Shown: in pieces, positions 31,933 through 45,200 of the stretch
Numbering within the stretch: position 1 is the first letter of the stretch
Layout of the letters: every line of letters begins with the position of its first letter
Assembly: GCA_902806595.1 (NCBI GenBank)
Contig: CADCXC010000005.1
Coordinates: forward strand, 1,364,001-1,428,000
From: Pyrenopolyporus hunteri
Taxonomy: Eukaryota; Ascomycota; Sordariomycetes; Xylariales; Hypoxylaceae
Reading direction: 5' to 3'
DNA length: 64,000 nt
Program-made: the position numbers and the translations under genes
Notes under the pieces: model-generated
Database searches by the model: none
Told to the model about the DNA's origin: nothing
Seen by the model: only the letters and a program-made list of their open reading frames with translations

Positions 31933-33493
31933 TAGTCATGTCACCGTAATATAATGAATGCACTGACGGACGTGACAGAACCACGTAAATAAAACTCGCT
32001 GTTGGTGACACTGGCAAAGATCCCGCATACGCCCTGTCTCATCCTACCCCCCCCAGTATGACCTAAGAACTATCCGACTTGAGAGCTTACTGCTTATGTG
32101 GGTAGCTCGAAAGGAAAAAGTCCGTAGGCTTCCATACTCTTTTATCCCTCTAAATTCTTATTATTTTCTTTCCCCTTTGCCATGATGCCGAGGCAACTAA
32201 CTACTTGCTTGCGTAGGTAGCTTATTATGCACATGCAGCACCGCTGCGCACTACATTCACCTAGTAGATATAGGTGAGTTCACGGAAACATCCCATAATT
32301 ATATTATACGTAGTTGTAGCGGGTTACGAAGCAAGTCCTATAACCATCGGAATAATGGTAACTGCTCCCGATGAGGCCATTTCTAAGGTGACCTTGAGGA
32401 CCCGAAGCGAAAAAAAAAGGCGGGATTTATATATAGAATAGATGCACCTCAACAGTATATCCAAAACAAGTGGCGCCTATAGGGCTATGCGGCCTGTACA
32501 GATCTCGGCCAGGCTGGTGTTACGCGTAGTGCGCCCTTCGCAACCCGGACCTCAGCACCTACGTGGCTCTTCATCTATACTCGACCGAGGGGCGCCTGGT
32601 GGGCTATGTCGAAGTAATTTGCTGCATCACCGATCTGGATGTAACCCGGGAATGTAATCGGTAGAAGTCGGGAATTTTTTATCGTCTGTTGTCAACGTTT
32701 CCTCCCTTACGAGGGGGAAATTAAGCTGACAAGGTAACGGAAGCAAAACATGTGAGATTTCTCGGTAGTCTACGCGCTGGAGGTGGAACCACTCCAAGAC
32801 CCCGGAGGACGAGCACTTTACTTTGGACACGTCCGCATCAGGGACAGGCGCCCTTTTAAGGGTCACATTTACACCGGTATGGGGAAATTCGGAAGATAGA
32901 CGATCAAATCAATTCAGATGCACTCCGATCGCCAAACAATCCTATCAAAGTCCTGCCTGCGTTCATGAATTCCCCTCCAAACCCTGGCTGCTAGAAAGTA
33001 GTAAAATGAGAAAACATAGTCGGGGGGGCCAGTATAACTCGAGAGTTCTTGTCCGGAGGGAGAGTGGTGGGGAGCGTCGCCGCCTCTCGTATCGAGGCCG
33101 AATCCCTATTCCCCCTTGATGTACTTGCTATCTCTATATCCCGGACCTCAAGAACCTTCTGGACTGTAAAGAGGCTTTCTCTGCTTGGGCAGACTAGGTC
33201 TGGAGCCCTTGTACGGGCTTCTCTAATCCAGCTGCTCCAACCGGTACCTCACTTAAGCGGTATGCTTCCGCGTAGCTGATTCATTCTGAATCCTATCCAC
33301 TTGTGCTATCGTAAGCGCACATGTCTAAAAATTTCGCCCATTACGAGAAATGCAAACGGTTCGTGGAAAATGCCCGAGACGATATACCCTTAGGTACTCT
33401 TGGTACTCTTCAATCCTTAGGTATTGGAGGCTCGTAGAGTGTTGCTCCGGGAAAGAAGATGGATATGTCCCTAGCCCGCCTAGTTAGACGGTA

Positions 33494-34567
33494 TTAGAGA
33501 ATTAGGCACTTGTGAGGCTTCTTCTTCGGTGCAGGGGGCTCTAGCGCTGCAACGATGGCCTGGATATGGTTAGCTATTTTTTTCCCTTTTTCTTTTTTCG
33601 TTTATTCATGAGGGAACCACCACAAACCTCATCGAAGACATCCTTCAGCTTGTACTGAGTCAAGGCGCTGCATTCCACGTATTTGACCGCTCCGAGTTCC
33701 TTGGCCATCCGCTCTCCATCCTCCTTTCGCACCGGCTGCATCTTCTGCTTGGAAAGCTTCTCCCGGACGCTAGGGTCATCTCTCAAATCCGTCTGGGTAC
33801 CGACGATGAGGCACGGTACACCAGGGCAGTGGTGGTGGACTTCGGGGAACCATTTCTCTCGGACGTTTTCGAAGGAGGCGGGCGATGTGACGCTGAAACA
33901 CACTAAGAAGACGTCGGTTTGCGGATACGATAGGGGCCGTAGACGATCGTAATCTTCTTGTCCGGCGGTATCGAATAATCCAAGCGTATAGGGCTCGTCT
34001 CCTATCCTATAATGGAGGGCACGTCAGCCGCGGTCCATGCCGACCTCAACCCGTACTCTATATATAATCCAATTGGCCGTTTGACCAGCTCGCCCCGTGA
34101 GCTCACCAATGGTCGCAGCCCGAACAGAAGGATGACTCGAAATCGCGTATTGGAACTCACATGACCGTGACGGCATAGTTATCGAAGACCGTGGGGACGT
34201 ATTCGGAAGGGAACTTGTTGGTCGTGTAGCTGATGAGCAGACAAGTCTTGCCAACGGCACCGTCACCGACCACCACGCACCTATTTGTTAAAGGAATATA
34301 TTAGCAACTTATTTTGGTTAAGCCTCTTAGATGATTCCAAAGAAGTAGAAAGACCGGATGACGCGTGGCGGATGTCTAAGAAGCGCCGCGAACTTATACC
34401 GTGCATGAAACAGGAAGGAGTCGCACGTCCTGCAGACGTGTATGTCACGTAGTCGCGCTTCTAAGTCGCCGAAGTATACTGGGATAGGCGGTGATGATGA
34501 TGCAAGTGGATAGGGGACAGGAATAAAAGTAATAGGAGTTGGCTTACTTGATTGTTGCAACAACCAT
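33494..34567 (-). CDS. cdc42: Rho-family GTPase Cdc42
   Basis: Four exons (34567-34548, 34280-34161, 34006-33628, 33559-33494) give 194 aa. The P-loop GDGAVGKT is at 12-19, switch I 'YVPTVFDNY' at 34-42 and switch II DTAGQE at 59-64. The Rho insert contains 'SKQKMQPVRKEDG', and the C-terminus is a Lys-rich segment with a CAAX box, CLIL. The block 'VFDEAIVAALEPP' separates Cdc42 from Rac and Rho. It is the master polarity switch acting through formins, PAK kinases and the exocyst at hyphal tips. The first coding exon is 20 nt and the last 66 nt. Failure to splice the last intron would give a different basic C-terminus with no CAAX (see findings). The ~3.5-kb upstream gap is rich in simple sequence. 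Confidence 0.97.
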
Positions 34568-37500
34568 GTTGACTTGCTAAGCTCCTTTGCGGGAGCTAGA
34601 CCGAGATGTTGATGTCCCTAATCTAGTAGCTGTCTTATCGCGAAACAGGTCTGAGAGACGCCGGCAGGTATCGGCGGTTCTGAGTCGCGGGAAAATAAAA
34701 AAAAGGGACGTCGGGGGAAGAAAAGAAAAGGATAAAAAAAATAATAAGGCAGAGGGGTTAGTTTGGGGTTTGGAGGGGATGATGTCTCAAGTCTAAACCT
34801 CGATAGTTGCCGGCGGTGAAGGGAAAGACTAGAGAGAGACTTGAGAGAGACTCGGTGGTAGATGCAAATATCACAAAGAGAATAATGTTGTAAGTAAATG
34901 GGAATCGGAAAAAAAAAATATCGACGAACGAGAAAGGAATCGAGGACGACGGGGGACGGAAGGTAGGCAGGGGGGGAGATGGATAAGAGCTCAACAAGAT
35001 TGGCAGGCGGCGGCCCAGTTCAGTCCAGTGCGTTACAGGCGCAGATATTGCGGAAGGGTGTAAAAAGTGTAAAGTTGCAGAGTCGCAGAGTTGCAGAGTG
35101 CAAGTGCAGGTGCGGGTGCAGGCGCAGGTTGCAGGTGCAGAAGAGGAATTTGGAAGCTACCTCCCCCTAGCCTTTGGGGGTTGGGGTCTGGGTCTGAATT
35201 TCTGGTTCTGGTTCTACTAGTGAGGTCGGCAGGCGCTGGCTGGCTGGCTGGTGCTGTGTGTGATTTTCTATTCCCTGGGGCTTGCCCAACTTGGGGTGTG
35301 TTTTGGGGTACAAAGTTGAACCGATTTGGGGGTGCGAGCGGCGTGGAATGGCAGGTGCGCTTAGGGGAGTAGGGGGAGTATTTTTTTTATTTGACTTGCA
35401 CAGAACGGTACGCATATTTGTATGTATCCTAGGTACAGTGTCGACGTACCTGCTAGTGAGGGTATACGTACATGTATACCTGTGACGCTTGGAGAATGGT
35501 ACGTACCTCCCCTTTTTTTTTTATATTAATTTCAATGTTCTTGAACGCCCCATACAGTCCTGCCCAGCTTCCTCGGGGTCATGCAATTATGGAAGTGAAT
35601 TCTTCTATAGAAACTATCATCCAATTACAAGACCAGTACCTAGGGTATGTATTCATCACCTATCCATCACCTATCACGCCGTGGCAAGGCGGATTGGATT
35701 GACTGGATCATAGCCACCATTTCACCATTTACTTAGGTATGTGCGGCTGCACCCAATGACTTGGGAAAACAACAACAGAATCGAGACATGAATGAAAGGG
35801 CGAATACATGGCCACCTTAGGTATAGTACAATGGAAAGGAAATAAAGGAAAAGCCAACAAAAAAAAAATCTCCCTTGTCTCACCATCTATAACCAGGACC
35901 CGTCTAACAAGAGGAAGAAAAATCGAGTCGACGATAGAGCAATGGCCATGTTATGCGCAATGCTCTTGAAACTTCCCATGTACCTACATACACGTTTAGG
36001 GGAACCGGGAAATCAACAAGGACCTGGGAGGGTCGAACGGATCACCTTACAAATTTCTTGACTATCATGTCATTAGTGAAATCCCCTACGAGATGAATCT
36101 CGGGTTATCGACTTTTGCTACAAGGGTAGCATGATAGTATCGTACCCTTTGGGTTAGTCAATAACCAACTAACTAATGAGTTGGCTCATGTTTTTTTCTC
36201 CTGTGCCATTCATTCATGCGTCATCAGGGTCCTTCATGGCGACGTAAGGTTGTAAGTGAATAAGAAAGGGACAATAAAATAAAAAAAACAGGATGCTTCC
36301 AAACGGTACCTTGCAATGTAAGCTCGCAGATAAGGCGAGAAGAGACCCCTCCCCTCCCACCCCTTTCTAGAACAAGTCCACGCAATAAGCCTGGGGTAAT
36401 TGAAAGAGAGAAAAGAGAGGAGGGCGAACAAGGGGAAGGAAAAGCAAACAATGGCCTCACCTTGTCCGCATAGGATTCCAGCAGCCCTACCCTGACAGCT
36501 GCGAAGCTGAGATACGGCCTAGCTTAGCTTCGATTCCTACGTACACACGGCGTACAATCAGGACTAAGCTGCACGGCACCTGCAGTGGCACACCAACGGA
36601 CTAGCATCTAAGGGAGCGCGAAGCGGAAGCGGAATCATTCGCCAACGCGCCAAAAAATTCTGCAATCTATACTCGGAGCGAGACTTGCAGCTCCGACACA
36701 ACAGAGTATTCACCTACCCGTGTCTTGTCGCAAATTGATCTGCCCCAAAGTCTGAGCGAGAGTGCGCAACTAGGTAGCCTCGGAGTAAGGCGAGAAAAAC
36801 ACGCGGAAGCGAGACGGAGGGAGTGAGGAAGGGAGAGAGATCGAGTGAGAGGAGGGAGGAGAATGAAGAAAAAAAAGGGTACACACATATCTCGTGTGTA
36901 ATCGCGCAGTCACGGCGGTTCGAAAAGATGGTGGCTCGTGGCGGAGCCGTCGATCAAAAGGGTTCAAGGATAGGATATCTGCAGCTCCAATTGGCATATT
37001 CTCATATCCAGATCATACGAAGCCTCTTTGTACGCGCTCTGAACAAGGACAGTTGTACTACGTGGCAGTCATGCGAAGCAACGGTCAGGCGATTTTCGGT
37101 CTAAGCAATTGGCGCTGTTAGGAAAAAGAATAGCAAAGCGAAGCCCAACCATTAGGAGGGCCATGTAAGTTGGAAACACAAGGGCAAGATGAGTGTAACC
37201 CTTCATCGAGAAAAGGTCTACCCTAGAGGTCTCTTTTCGTGTGACGCCCCGTCGATACTACGCCTTTAGAAAACTTCACCACCGCATCTCCCCAAGCGGG
37301 TGATACCTACTGAGCTAAACCCCACTGAAGAAACGCAGCGTCGGTATTAGTAGTACCGTAGCTACACGTAGCCGTCTCCGTAATTCATCCCTCAGGATCG
37401 AGGATCGACCAGATTACAGCACAGACGTTGGGACGACAAGGAGAGGGGGGGAGGAGGCGGCGGAGGAGAAGAGAAAAAGACGGACAGCAAACAAACAAAG

Positions 37501-38105
37501 TTTCTGAGAATATGTCTAAACCATCCCTGCGCTCGAGTCAGACGTCGAATCCATCTCTCTGGGCTCTGGGGAATTCCACTGGACACAAGGTCCGAATCCC
37601 GATCTTCTCCGTTACCGACATTGGGCGGTGCAGGTGCCGTCGTGGTTCTCAGCCCGTCGTAAGTCCTTCTCGATGCACTTAGACCCTCCGATAGGGCTTT
37701 CGAAGAACGGTGTGTTTTGCAGATACCTATAATTGGGATTCGGACGGCTTGCATATGTCATGTATGTAGGTAGGTACGTATGTATGTTGGAAAATGCTGT
37801 AAGGGTTTTGGGTGTTAGATAACTTCTCTAATTCGTGATCCTGGGGAGCGTTTGTTTGTTAGAAGAGATGCTAAAAAGTCCATGTCCAATAAGAGACGGA
37901 GAAGCGGGTGGAGCTAAAAACGGTTGGCGACGCCACCGCCACATGCTGGAGTTGCCTCTTGGCGCCGGGTGTGGCGTATCTGACCGATTCAACTTACCGT
38001 ACCTTCGTTTTCATCCCTTATGGATATTCACTTCTCCTATATTTAGAAAAAAAAAAAATTCAAAAGCAATAATACTACCGATTCACTACGTAATTCACGT
38101 AAATT
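34568..38105. other. Long gene-poor region between cdc42 and vma22
   Basis: About 3.5 kb with no supportable gene, between divergent cdc42 and vma22, so both promoters lie here. Positions 34700-35000 are purine-rich on plus (CT-rich in cdc42 sense). A GTTGCAG/GTGCAGG minisatellite lies at 35083-35140. Other ORFs of 60-120 codons are made of simple sequence or overlap on both strands. Confidence 0.5.
35083..35140. repeat. GTTGCAGAG/GTGCAGGTG minisatellite
   Basis: Degenerate tandem units of 6-9 bp (GTTGCAGA, GTCGCAGA, GTGCAGGTGCGG) run through about 58 bp within the presumed cdc42 upstream region. Confidence 0.8.
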
Positions 38106-38765
38106 ATGGAGACTGACCATATCGATGAGCTCTTGGAGCGCTATCTTCATCTCCTGCACGAATACACCACGCTCAGGGACCGGCTCAACAGCCTGCAAAC
38201 GGGGATGTACCAGAACATCGCCCGCGCCAACTTCGCCGCAGAACGGGGTATGCGGTTTGGCCCGGACTACTACGACGAGCGTATGCAGGCGCTCAAGAGT
38301 GTATCCATAGCCCTAGACGAGGAGCAGGACGTCACAGCCCCCGTATTCACCGTCACCACCACTACTATTCCTGAGGCTATGGAATCTAAACCATCGCCCG
38401 AGTCAGAGAAAGGGGCTACAACTACTACTGCTGATTCCGAGGACGGTGGGAGCGCAAACTCCAAAGGAGGGGGGGCGAAGGAACCGCAGAAGCAGCAGCA
38501 GCAGCAGCGGAAGGACCCGCTGCGCTGGTTCGGGCTGCTTACGCCGACGGCGCTGCGGCAAGCGCAGGCGCAGAGCGTCGAGGCGGTCGAGCAGGTGGTG
38601 CCGAAGCTGGTTACGGTTAGCGCGCGGATGGCGCAGGTCGAGATCGAGGTGCGCCGGGCGCGCAAGAGGCGAGCGAAGGCTGAGGCGGCCGCCGCCAAGA
38701 AGGAGCAGGAGCAGGAGCAGGAGCGGGAGCGGGATGTCAGCGCTAGCATGGAGGTTGCGGTGTGA
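38106..38765 (+). CDS. vma22: V-ATPase assembly factor Vma22 (CCDC115 homologue)
   Basis: A single exon of 219 codons. The N-terminal helix 'LLERYLHLLHEYTTLRDRLNSLQTGMYQNIARANF' and the C-terminal block 'DPLRWFGLLTPTALRQAQ...SVEAVEQVVPKLV' are the two conserved parts of fungal Vma22. They are separated by a low-complexity Thr/Ser/Gly/Gln linker of about 60 residues that includes a CAG-encoded Gln run. A charged helical tail ends the protein. Vma22 works in the ER with Vma12 and Vma21 to assemble the Vo sector of the vacuolar proton pump. An in-frame ATG at 38106 is the first after an A-rich leader. The gene is convergent with tel1. Confidence 0.85.
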   Translation: METDHIDELLERYLHLLHEYTTLRDRLNSLQTGMYQNIARANFAAERGMRFGPDYYDERMQALKSVSIALDEEQDVTAPVFTVTTTTIPEAMESKPSPESEKGATTTTADSEDGGSANSKGGGAKEPQKQQQQQRKDPLRWFGLLTPTALRQAQAQSVEAVEQVVPKLVTVSARMAQVEIEVRRARKRRAKAEAAAAKKEQEQEQERERDVSASMEVAV

Positions 38766-39281
38766 CCCTTAGTAATGCCCGTGGTAGATATGTCTGGTCT
38801 ATGCCTATATAAGTTAAGTATATAGTAGGAGATGGTGCTCATTTATAAGACTTATACGCCTTTCTACCTAGTTAGGAGGTCTGCCTATTACGGTCGAGCT
38901 AACGAGACGTTACATCAAATAGGAGTCGAGAGGGTTCATAGGCTTAGTCATGCATGATAGTAGAGTCACGCGTAAGTCGAACCCCCCTCCAGAGACGAAA
39001 AAAGGGCAATAAGCGCGAGCACAGATTCTCAGGGATAGATAAGACGAGATGAAGAAGATTTGGGATATGTACCATCTCTGCAGGTAAATCTAGGTCCAAC
39101 GTAATATAGATAGTATCTATCTACTAAATCCATAGCCGGTGTTGACACGTGCCTCCAAAAGGAATAAGGGAAGAAGGGACAAGTGAGACGTTGGTGCAGT
39201 AATAACCTCAAGGGTCCGGACATCTACCTCGACAATATAAGAGACATGTACGTGGGGTATCATCGCTCGCTCTAGGTAAAC
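38766..39281. other. Convergent 3' region between vma22 and tel1
   Basis: A 516-bp convergent gap, expected to hold both 3' UTRs. No additional gene was seen. Confidence 0.6.
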
Positions 39282-42200
39282 TTAGGCGTAAGCAGCCCAC
39301 CCTATACAATACCCCGTTAGAACGCGTACGACCACTAAAAAGAAATTTCGATTCGGGGGCCGAGGAGTACAACTTACCAGAATACAAAAGTGCGAGGTTT
39401 CTCTCGTCGGTGGCCTGGTTAATCAAATCATTAACCGTAGCCGTCACGCTGAGGGTCTTGCTAAGCTTCTTCCGCACGACCTCGAGCGCGCGGTCAGCCT
39501 CGCTTGGCTCGTTAACGACACCCGCGGCGCCGGTCGTCTTTTTCTTCTTGGTATCGAGGTCGGCGTCCGCGCCCTCCACGTCCCCGTCGCGCCGCGTGTC
39601 CTGGAGCTTGGCCATGCGAACAGGGCTGATGGACCACGAATACAGAGGATCGTAGCGCAGGACGTCGAGGATCGTCATAATGGAGTAGGTTTCCTCGCGT
39701 AGCGCATCCAGCGTGAACTCGCAACACCGCCGAAATACACCTTCCGTCTTAGTGATGCCCATGCCGTCGACGATATCCCGCGTGAGCCTAAACGGCACGA
39801 GTTCGGGCACTGGCAGTATGCGGCCCATTTCGAAGGCGACACCGAGATCGATGTGGACTACCTCACCGGTCTTGGAGTCGAGGAGGATGTTGTGACCGTG
39901 CCGATCGCCGAGCCCGAGGACATGGCCTAGAATGGAAATCGCTGCTGTGGTTCGGGTGTACGCCGTGCGCTTGGCGAACCATTCGTCCGGGTCGACGAAG
40001 TGTTCCATGAAGAAGTAGCGCATCACAGGTTGGAACCGCTCCGTAACTCTCTTGTAAGTCGACACGCGCACCTCGGCTGACTTACTCTGCACCTGTGAGA
40101 TCTCTTTGCGGCATTGCGACCCCTTGAGATCCTTCGGGTGGTAGCGCTCGTGAGCTGGCATGAGATATTCGTGAAGTGGTATGGTGTTCGAGACGAACTC
40201 GATAAGTCCGGAAGCGGCGGTCAGGGGTAAGACTTTATACGTTCTAATCCCGAGATTGCGCTGTTGGGTGGATCGGTGACGTTTCAATACAGACGACACG
40301 GCGGCAAAGACTTGCTCCATGATCGCGTCCTGGCGTAGATCATCGTTGCCTCCTTTAACCAGCTGTTTAAATCGTTCCCCATTGCTACCTACCACGGTCA
40401 GGATCTTGGGTGCGCTGATGCCAGAAGCGATGGACATGTTCGGTTCGACCTTGGAAATATATGGGACGTGGCTGTAGTTTCGGCTAGGCGACAGCTCGAT
40501 TTGTATCGTAGGAGGAGGTATGTGCCATTTCGTCAATGCAGCTGCAAGGTGAGAGCCGGCGGTAGAATCCTTGACGGCGATCTTCTGCCCTGCCTTGTAA
40601 CGTGAAGGGTCACGTTCTATAGCTAACATGTGGTAGGCCTTGCTTGTTTTATCGATGGCGGTCCATATTGTTGATACCGAATCCGTTTGGGCAAGTCTTC
40701 TGCCCACTCTTTCCGTCGCTTTGTGGCGGAGAACGGCCACGCCGTCCTCTGAATTCGGGCGGGATTTCATGCCCGACCAGATCTGGTACATTCCATGGTA
40801 GGGATGATCAACGCATATACGGTACAGAAGATCGGATAGGAGGCTCTGAAAGAGGCTCTTCTGGTCAAGTAGCCGTGAAGTAAGCTGATTCGTCAACGTG
40901 GCAAACTTCCGGGTCGCAACCTTGTCGATATACTTCCTAACAGCTTCATTAGCGAAGTCTTCAGCTGAACGCTCCAGCCATAAAGCTGTGAATCTCAAAG
41001 CGTCGTTATTATGCTCGTCACATGATACGAGCGCGAGAAGGTAATTCTCCAAACTGAGCCTGATGAATTCCGTTCGATTTTGTTCAACGCGGCGTAATTC
41101 CTGCTCGTCTAAATCGAGCCACTGTTTTGCCTTAGCAAGGTGACTCTGATATTTAGATCTCATTTGTGAGTCCTTGGCGTTGGATATGAGGCCCTTAAGC
41201 TGTGAGACCTCGTCGCTTTTCCCTTTCCTCAGATGCTGTAGGCGAGCCAAGTCCTCGAGCCCGTCTGGATTCTGCAATTGCTCATCACAGAACATGGCGA
41301 ACTGATGGTAAACCTTGCCGGCTTCTTTGCCATCAGTCTTGCCTTTGAGTTCCTTCAATGCGGGTTGTAAATAGTCTCTCTGAATGGCCTCTGGCTTTTC
41401 TAGCTTAGCCACGGAGATTTGATATCCGGTTTTCGCAAGCAGGTCGGGTCGGCTAATAGGAATAGTTTGCTTCTTGAGGTTTGGGTCCTCATCGATACTT
41501 TTTAGCATGTGGATGGAAGACGTCATTTCGCCATGATCCCAAAGAGCATCGGCAGCTTCGAACTTCGCTATGGAATCAAGATGCAATCCGAGATCTGCAC
41601 TGGGTTGGACCAGGTCCGTAAGCGACGTTGCAATATTCAGAGACTCCTGAGTGGCTCGATGATATCTATAGATGCTAGACGACAATAACATCGACTTGAT
41701 CTGTGCTAACGTCGCTTCCGGCGTGTTTATCTTTGCCATGCCGCGGCGCTGGGATGTTTGAGCTAGCACATTCAAGGTTGTTTCTCTGCAAGACAGGAGC
41801 GTGCTGACATCCTCGTACCTAGAAATTCTTGTTAGTGATCCATGTGAAATAGGAGCACAATGCCACATACCGTCCACTTTTCATCCACTGAGAGCGGTCT
41901 GTGAACGTCTCCAAGACTTTATCAAGTTCAGTCGAGTCGTCGATCTCAACCACATCATTTAGCTCCGTCAGAACAGCTAGTGTACCCAAGTAATGACGCA
42001 GTCGAGCTGGGGTGAGGTCTTTCTTTACCACGCTTCGCATAGTTTCGCTGAAGCCGTTCTGAGTAGCCCTTTTCGCAGGGCTTAGCTCGGCGGCCTGCTG
42101 CCAACTCTGATATGCTTTGTATAGCGTGACTGAGGGGCTCTCAGTAGATGCCGGAGCTGGCAAATTCCAAATTTCTAGCCGTCTAGCTGTGATAAACGTG

Positions 42201-45200
42201 CTTTCTACGGTTGCGGGTGAACCGTCAAGGCTTTGCTGTGTTTGGAGCAGGGAATGCGATAACCCCGATAGACCAAGGTTACCGAGCGTTGCTACCAGCG
42301 ATTGACTGTCGGCGCTGGCGGCCGGGTCTTTTCTCCGAATGTGGCTATCATATTGTGCACCACGGAATGCTAAGCTCATGTTACCATTCTTTTCATACTC
42401 AAGTCGCGAAAGAACATTACTCAAACTTGAGGTATGGCTGAGGCCATAATAGGCATCCGGATCGTCGATATTCTCGAAGATTTCCATTAGTACGTCCGTG
42501 GATTCCTGAGCCCGGACGGCAGATGAACGGCGAGACGCTCGCGGCCCTTCAGAAGATGCCATCTCGACAAATAGCAACGCTGTTTTGAACATGCCACACC
42601 TCGCAGCAGCTGAGGCGGCGGTAAGAAGGTCGATGTCGAGCCATTGAGCCCTATCAGCTATAGAATTCTCCCCGGGTAATCGCTGAGTCCGTAGGTATAG
42701 AATGGCATTTATCAAAAGGCCAGTGTTCTCTTTGGCTACGAGTGAGTCTAGCTTGAGCCAATTCTTCAGAGCATTCGATAAGCTGCGCTTGACCGACTGT
42801 TGCTTTTCTCTTTCGAATAATAGGACGAGGTGGATGATATACGGGAATGCCTGTTTGGCAAAGCCTTTAACGTTGGTGAGTATTGGAGGCAAAGCATGGA
42901 GTATAATGTTCTCCGGATACGACTGTGCTAGGTATACGGCAATACCTTGAGCCCACTTTGCGGTCTCAAACGTCTCACTAGAGAAGATATTTTCTTGGAA
43001 AACGGGATTGACGGGTAGATCATCAGACGGTGGTGTTCGATAAGGCGCCCAATCGCATGTCGCGAGGAGTTGATCAGATAAGACTTTCTGGCAGGCTACG
43101 AATAGGCTACTGTTGCTTTGAGCTACAGCGTCCGAGACTATCGCCCTCAGAGCCGACTCCGCAAGCCCTGCCTTATAACAATCGCTGTCTGATGTCAAAG
43201 ACTGCAGAAGACCGAGCAGACCATGCTCAGATCCGGCAGCGTCTATTGATCCGTTGTAGTAATGTGATAGCTCGGACTCACGAAGTAGGTCCTGGTCAAC
43301 TTGACCAGACGCAGCGAATCCCCTGCCGACAACCCGACCTGCCCAAGCGAGGTACTCGTCGCTTAGACCTTGCGCCTGGCAACTTTTCCATACGATGGGA
43401 GCCCAGGCCAGCGCATCTTTGTCGGAACAGACCACATCAACGTTGTAAGAAGGCGGCATTGTGAAGTGGCTACACAACAACTCTAGTGCTAGTTTGCGTG
43501 AAGGTTCATTCAGGAGCTGGGCTCCGTGTACTCCATCCTGGAGAATCTCTAGAAGAAGCCTACTCTCGTGCGTGCCTCTCTCTGCATTTCCGGAAGATCG
43601 GATGTGGGCTGCGCATGTCGTGATGGTTTCGAAAGCAGCACGGCTCTCGCCATCACGGAGGAAGGGCGACTCGTAATCTTCCAGGTATTTCGTGAACCAC
43701 GAATGAAATTTTTCGGCTTTACTCATAGTAGCTTTGAACTGACTCTCTTGCGTCGTGCTAGATTGACTGATTTCTAGGAATACGCGGAGGGAGGCCAGCG
43801 TAGATAGGGCATAGCCAGCGAGAAAAGAGGGCGACTGTGACAATGATGCCGATCCCTTTTCCAGAAGGTATTGGCTGATGCCAAGCGCATCGTCTGCACA
43901 TTCCGTATCGACGATAAGAGGGCGTATAGATTGCAGAAGCATTTCTAAGGGATAGGATTCGCAAGCATGCCGGCCTGCTAGACAGATGAGGACTCGGACC
44001 TTTCGAAGAACCGAGCAAGTATGGAGGGGTCCTAATGCCGGATGGACGCCGTTAAAGAGCCTCCTGGCGATGCTGACTACGAGAGCAGGCGTCCAGAGCG
44101 TAGACATTTCGTATTCTGTCCGGCTGCATAGTAATGCTATCTCCCTCGTCAGGTATTTGGCTCGGAACATTGGTTGCTGGTTTGGTGACAAGCCGGTCTC
44201 TGAATGACCGCAGCCTTTTATCTCCGCCATAGCCTCAGCGGCGTATATGAAGTTCTTGTCCTTAGCCCACGAATCTTCAACCGGGTTTTCTTGGTCTATG
44301 ACGCTGAAAAACAGCCCGATGATGTCGGCAAAATTGATATAAACGGCTTCGAGGAACGTCTCTCGGCCGAGGATCTTGCGTAACCTACTTTCGCCGCTTC
44401 GCTGTTGTTCGCCCTTCGACATGCTGATGTCGTGAGCCATGCTGTAAGCGATAATCCTCGAGAAATTGCGTTGGATGAGTTGCGCAAAGCTATCACCAAG
44501 GGCGACGGCGAGTTGTGCAGCTGCTTCATCTTGTCCTCGCATCACCATTAAAGCCACCACTTCAGACTGCGCTCTTTGCAGTAATTCTTTGAGAGTTGAA
44601 AAGCCGAATATCATAAAAGGTATATCGTCAATACTTTTGAACTCGAGCCATGTGTAAAGCAGCTGGGGAGCAAACAGATCGAACAGCTGCTGCGTGTTTT
44701 CCAGGTTTAAGGAAGAAGCGATATTGTTGAGACAACGCGCTGCGTGTCTCTCCGAACTAGGGATCTCCCCGGGTATCTCGAATATATGGTAAATGCCGCG
44801 CCGTAGGAGCGTAGGCCACTCCCGTGCTAACTCCGCCAGCACGAATAGCCGTAAAGCTATGCCCTCGGAAAAATCGCTTTTACTTGGGAGAACATCGAGG
44901 ACGTCGACCAAAACGTCGTCATGTAGCTTTAGAGGATATCGGCCAAACAAGGTTGGTAGACGACATCCGATGTAGTACTTGACAGGTATTGCTGTGCTTC
45001 CCAGCATGCTAAGAAGCGACGTGTTTGGAGGATCCATTTTGATGGTTTCCGGATACTTCTCATTGATCTGAATTAAACGGAGGAGTAGCTGAGCTAGCGA
45101 CATCTGGTTGCTTGGCGAAAGGATATTATTCTCGAGCCCGGAAGTAAGAAAGTAGTGGTACAAGTCACCCACGTGGGATGATATCTCGCCGTCGCTATCG

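Larger units (their letters stand above)
30657..33493. other. Intergenic region between agmatinase and cdc42
   Basis: About 2.8 kb without a recognised gene. Positions 31085-31212 and 31565-31588 carry strong TAGG tandem runs, and 31862-31932 a GTT/CTG imperfect triplet repeat. About 32440-33370 is of different texture: even base composition, no TAGG tandem runs and only fragmentary overlapping ORFs. It could be decayed transposon or gene remnant, but no family was identified. Confidence 0.5.

Noticed and set aside
37254..37330. tRNA-like stretch on the minus strand (TTTAGCTCAGTAGGTA followed by a CACCCGC/GCGG stem)
   Set aside because: The D-arm partner GAGC is missing, there is no TTCGAATCC-type T-arm downstream and the acceptor ends do not pair. 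At best it is a chance match or a heavily decayed tRNA.
37392..37754. 120-codon minus-strand ORF
   Set aside because: Ends in simple-sequence-encoded Pro/Ser runs and overlaps an ORF on the other strand; no conserved features.
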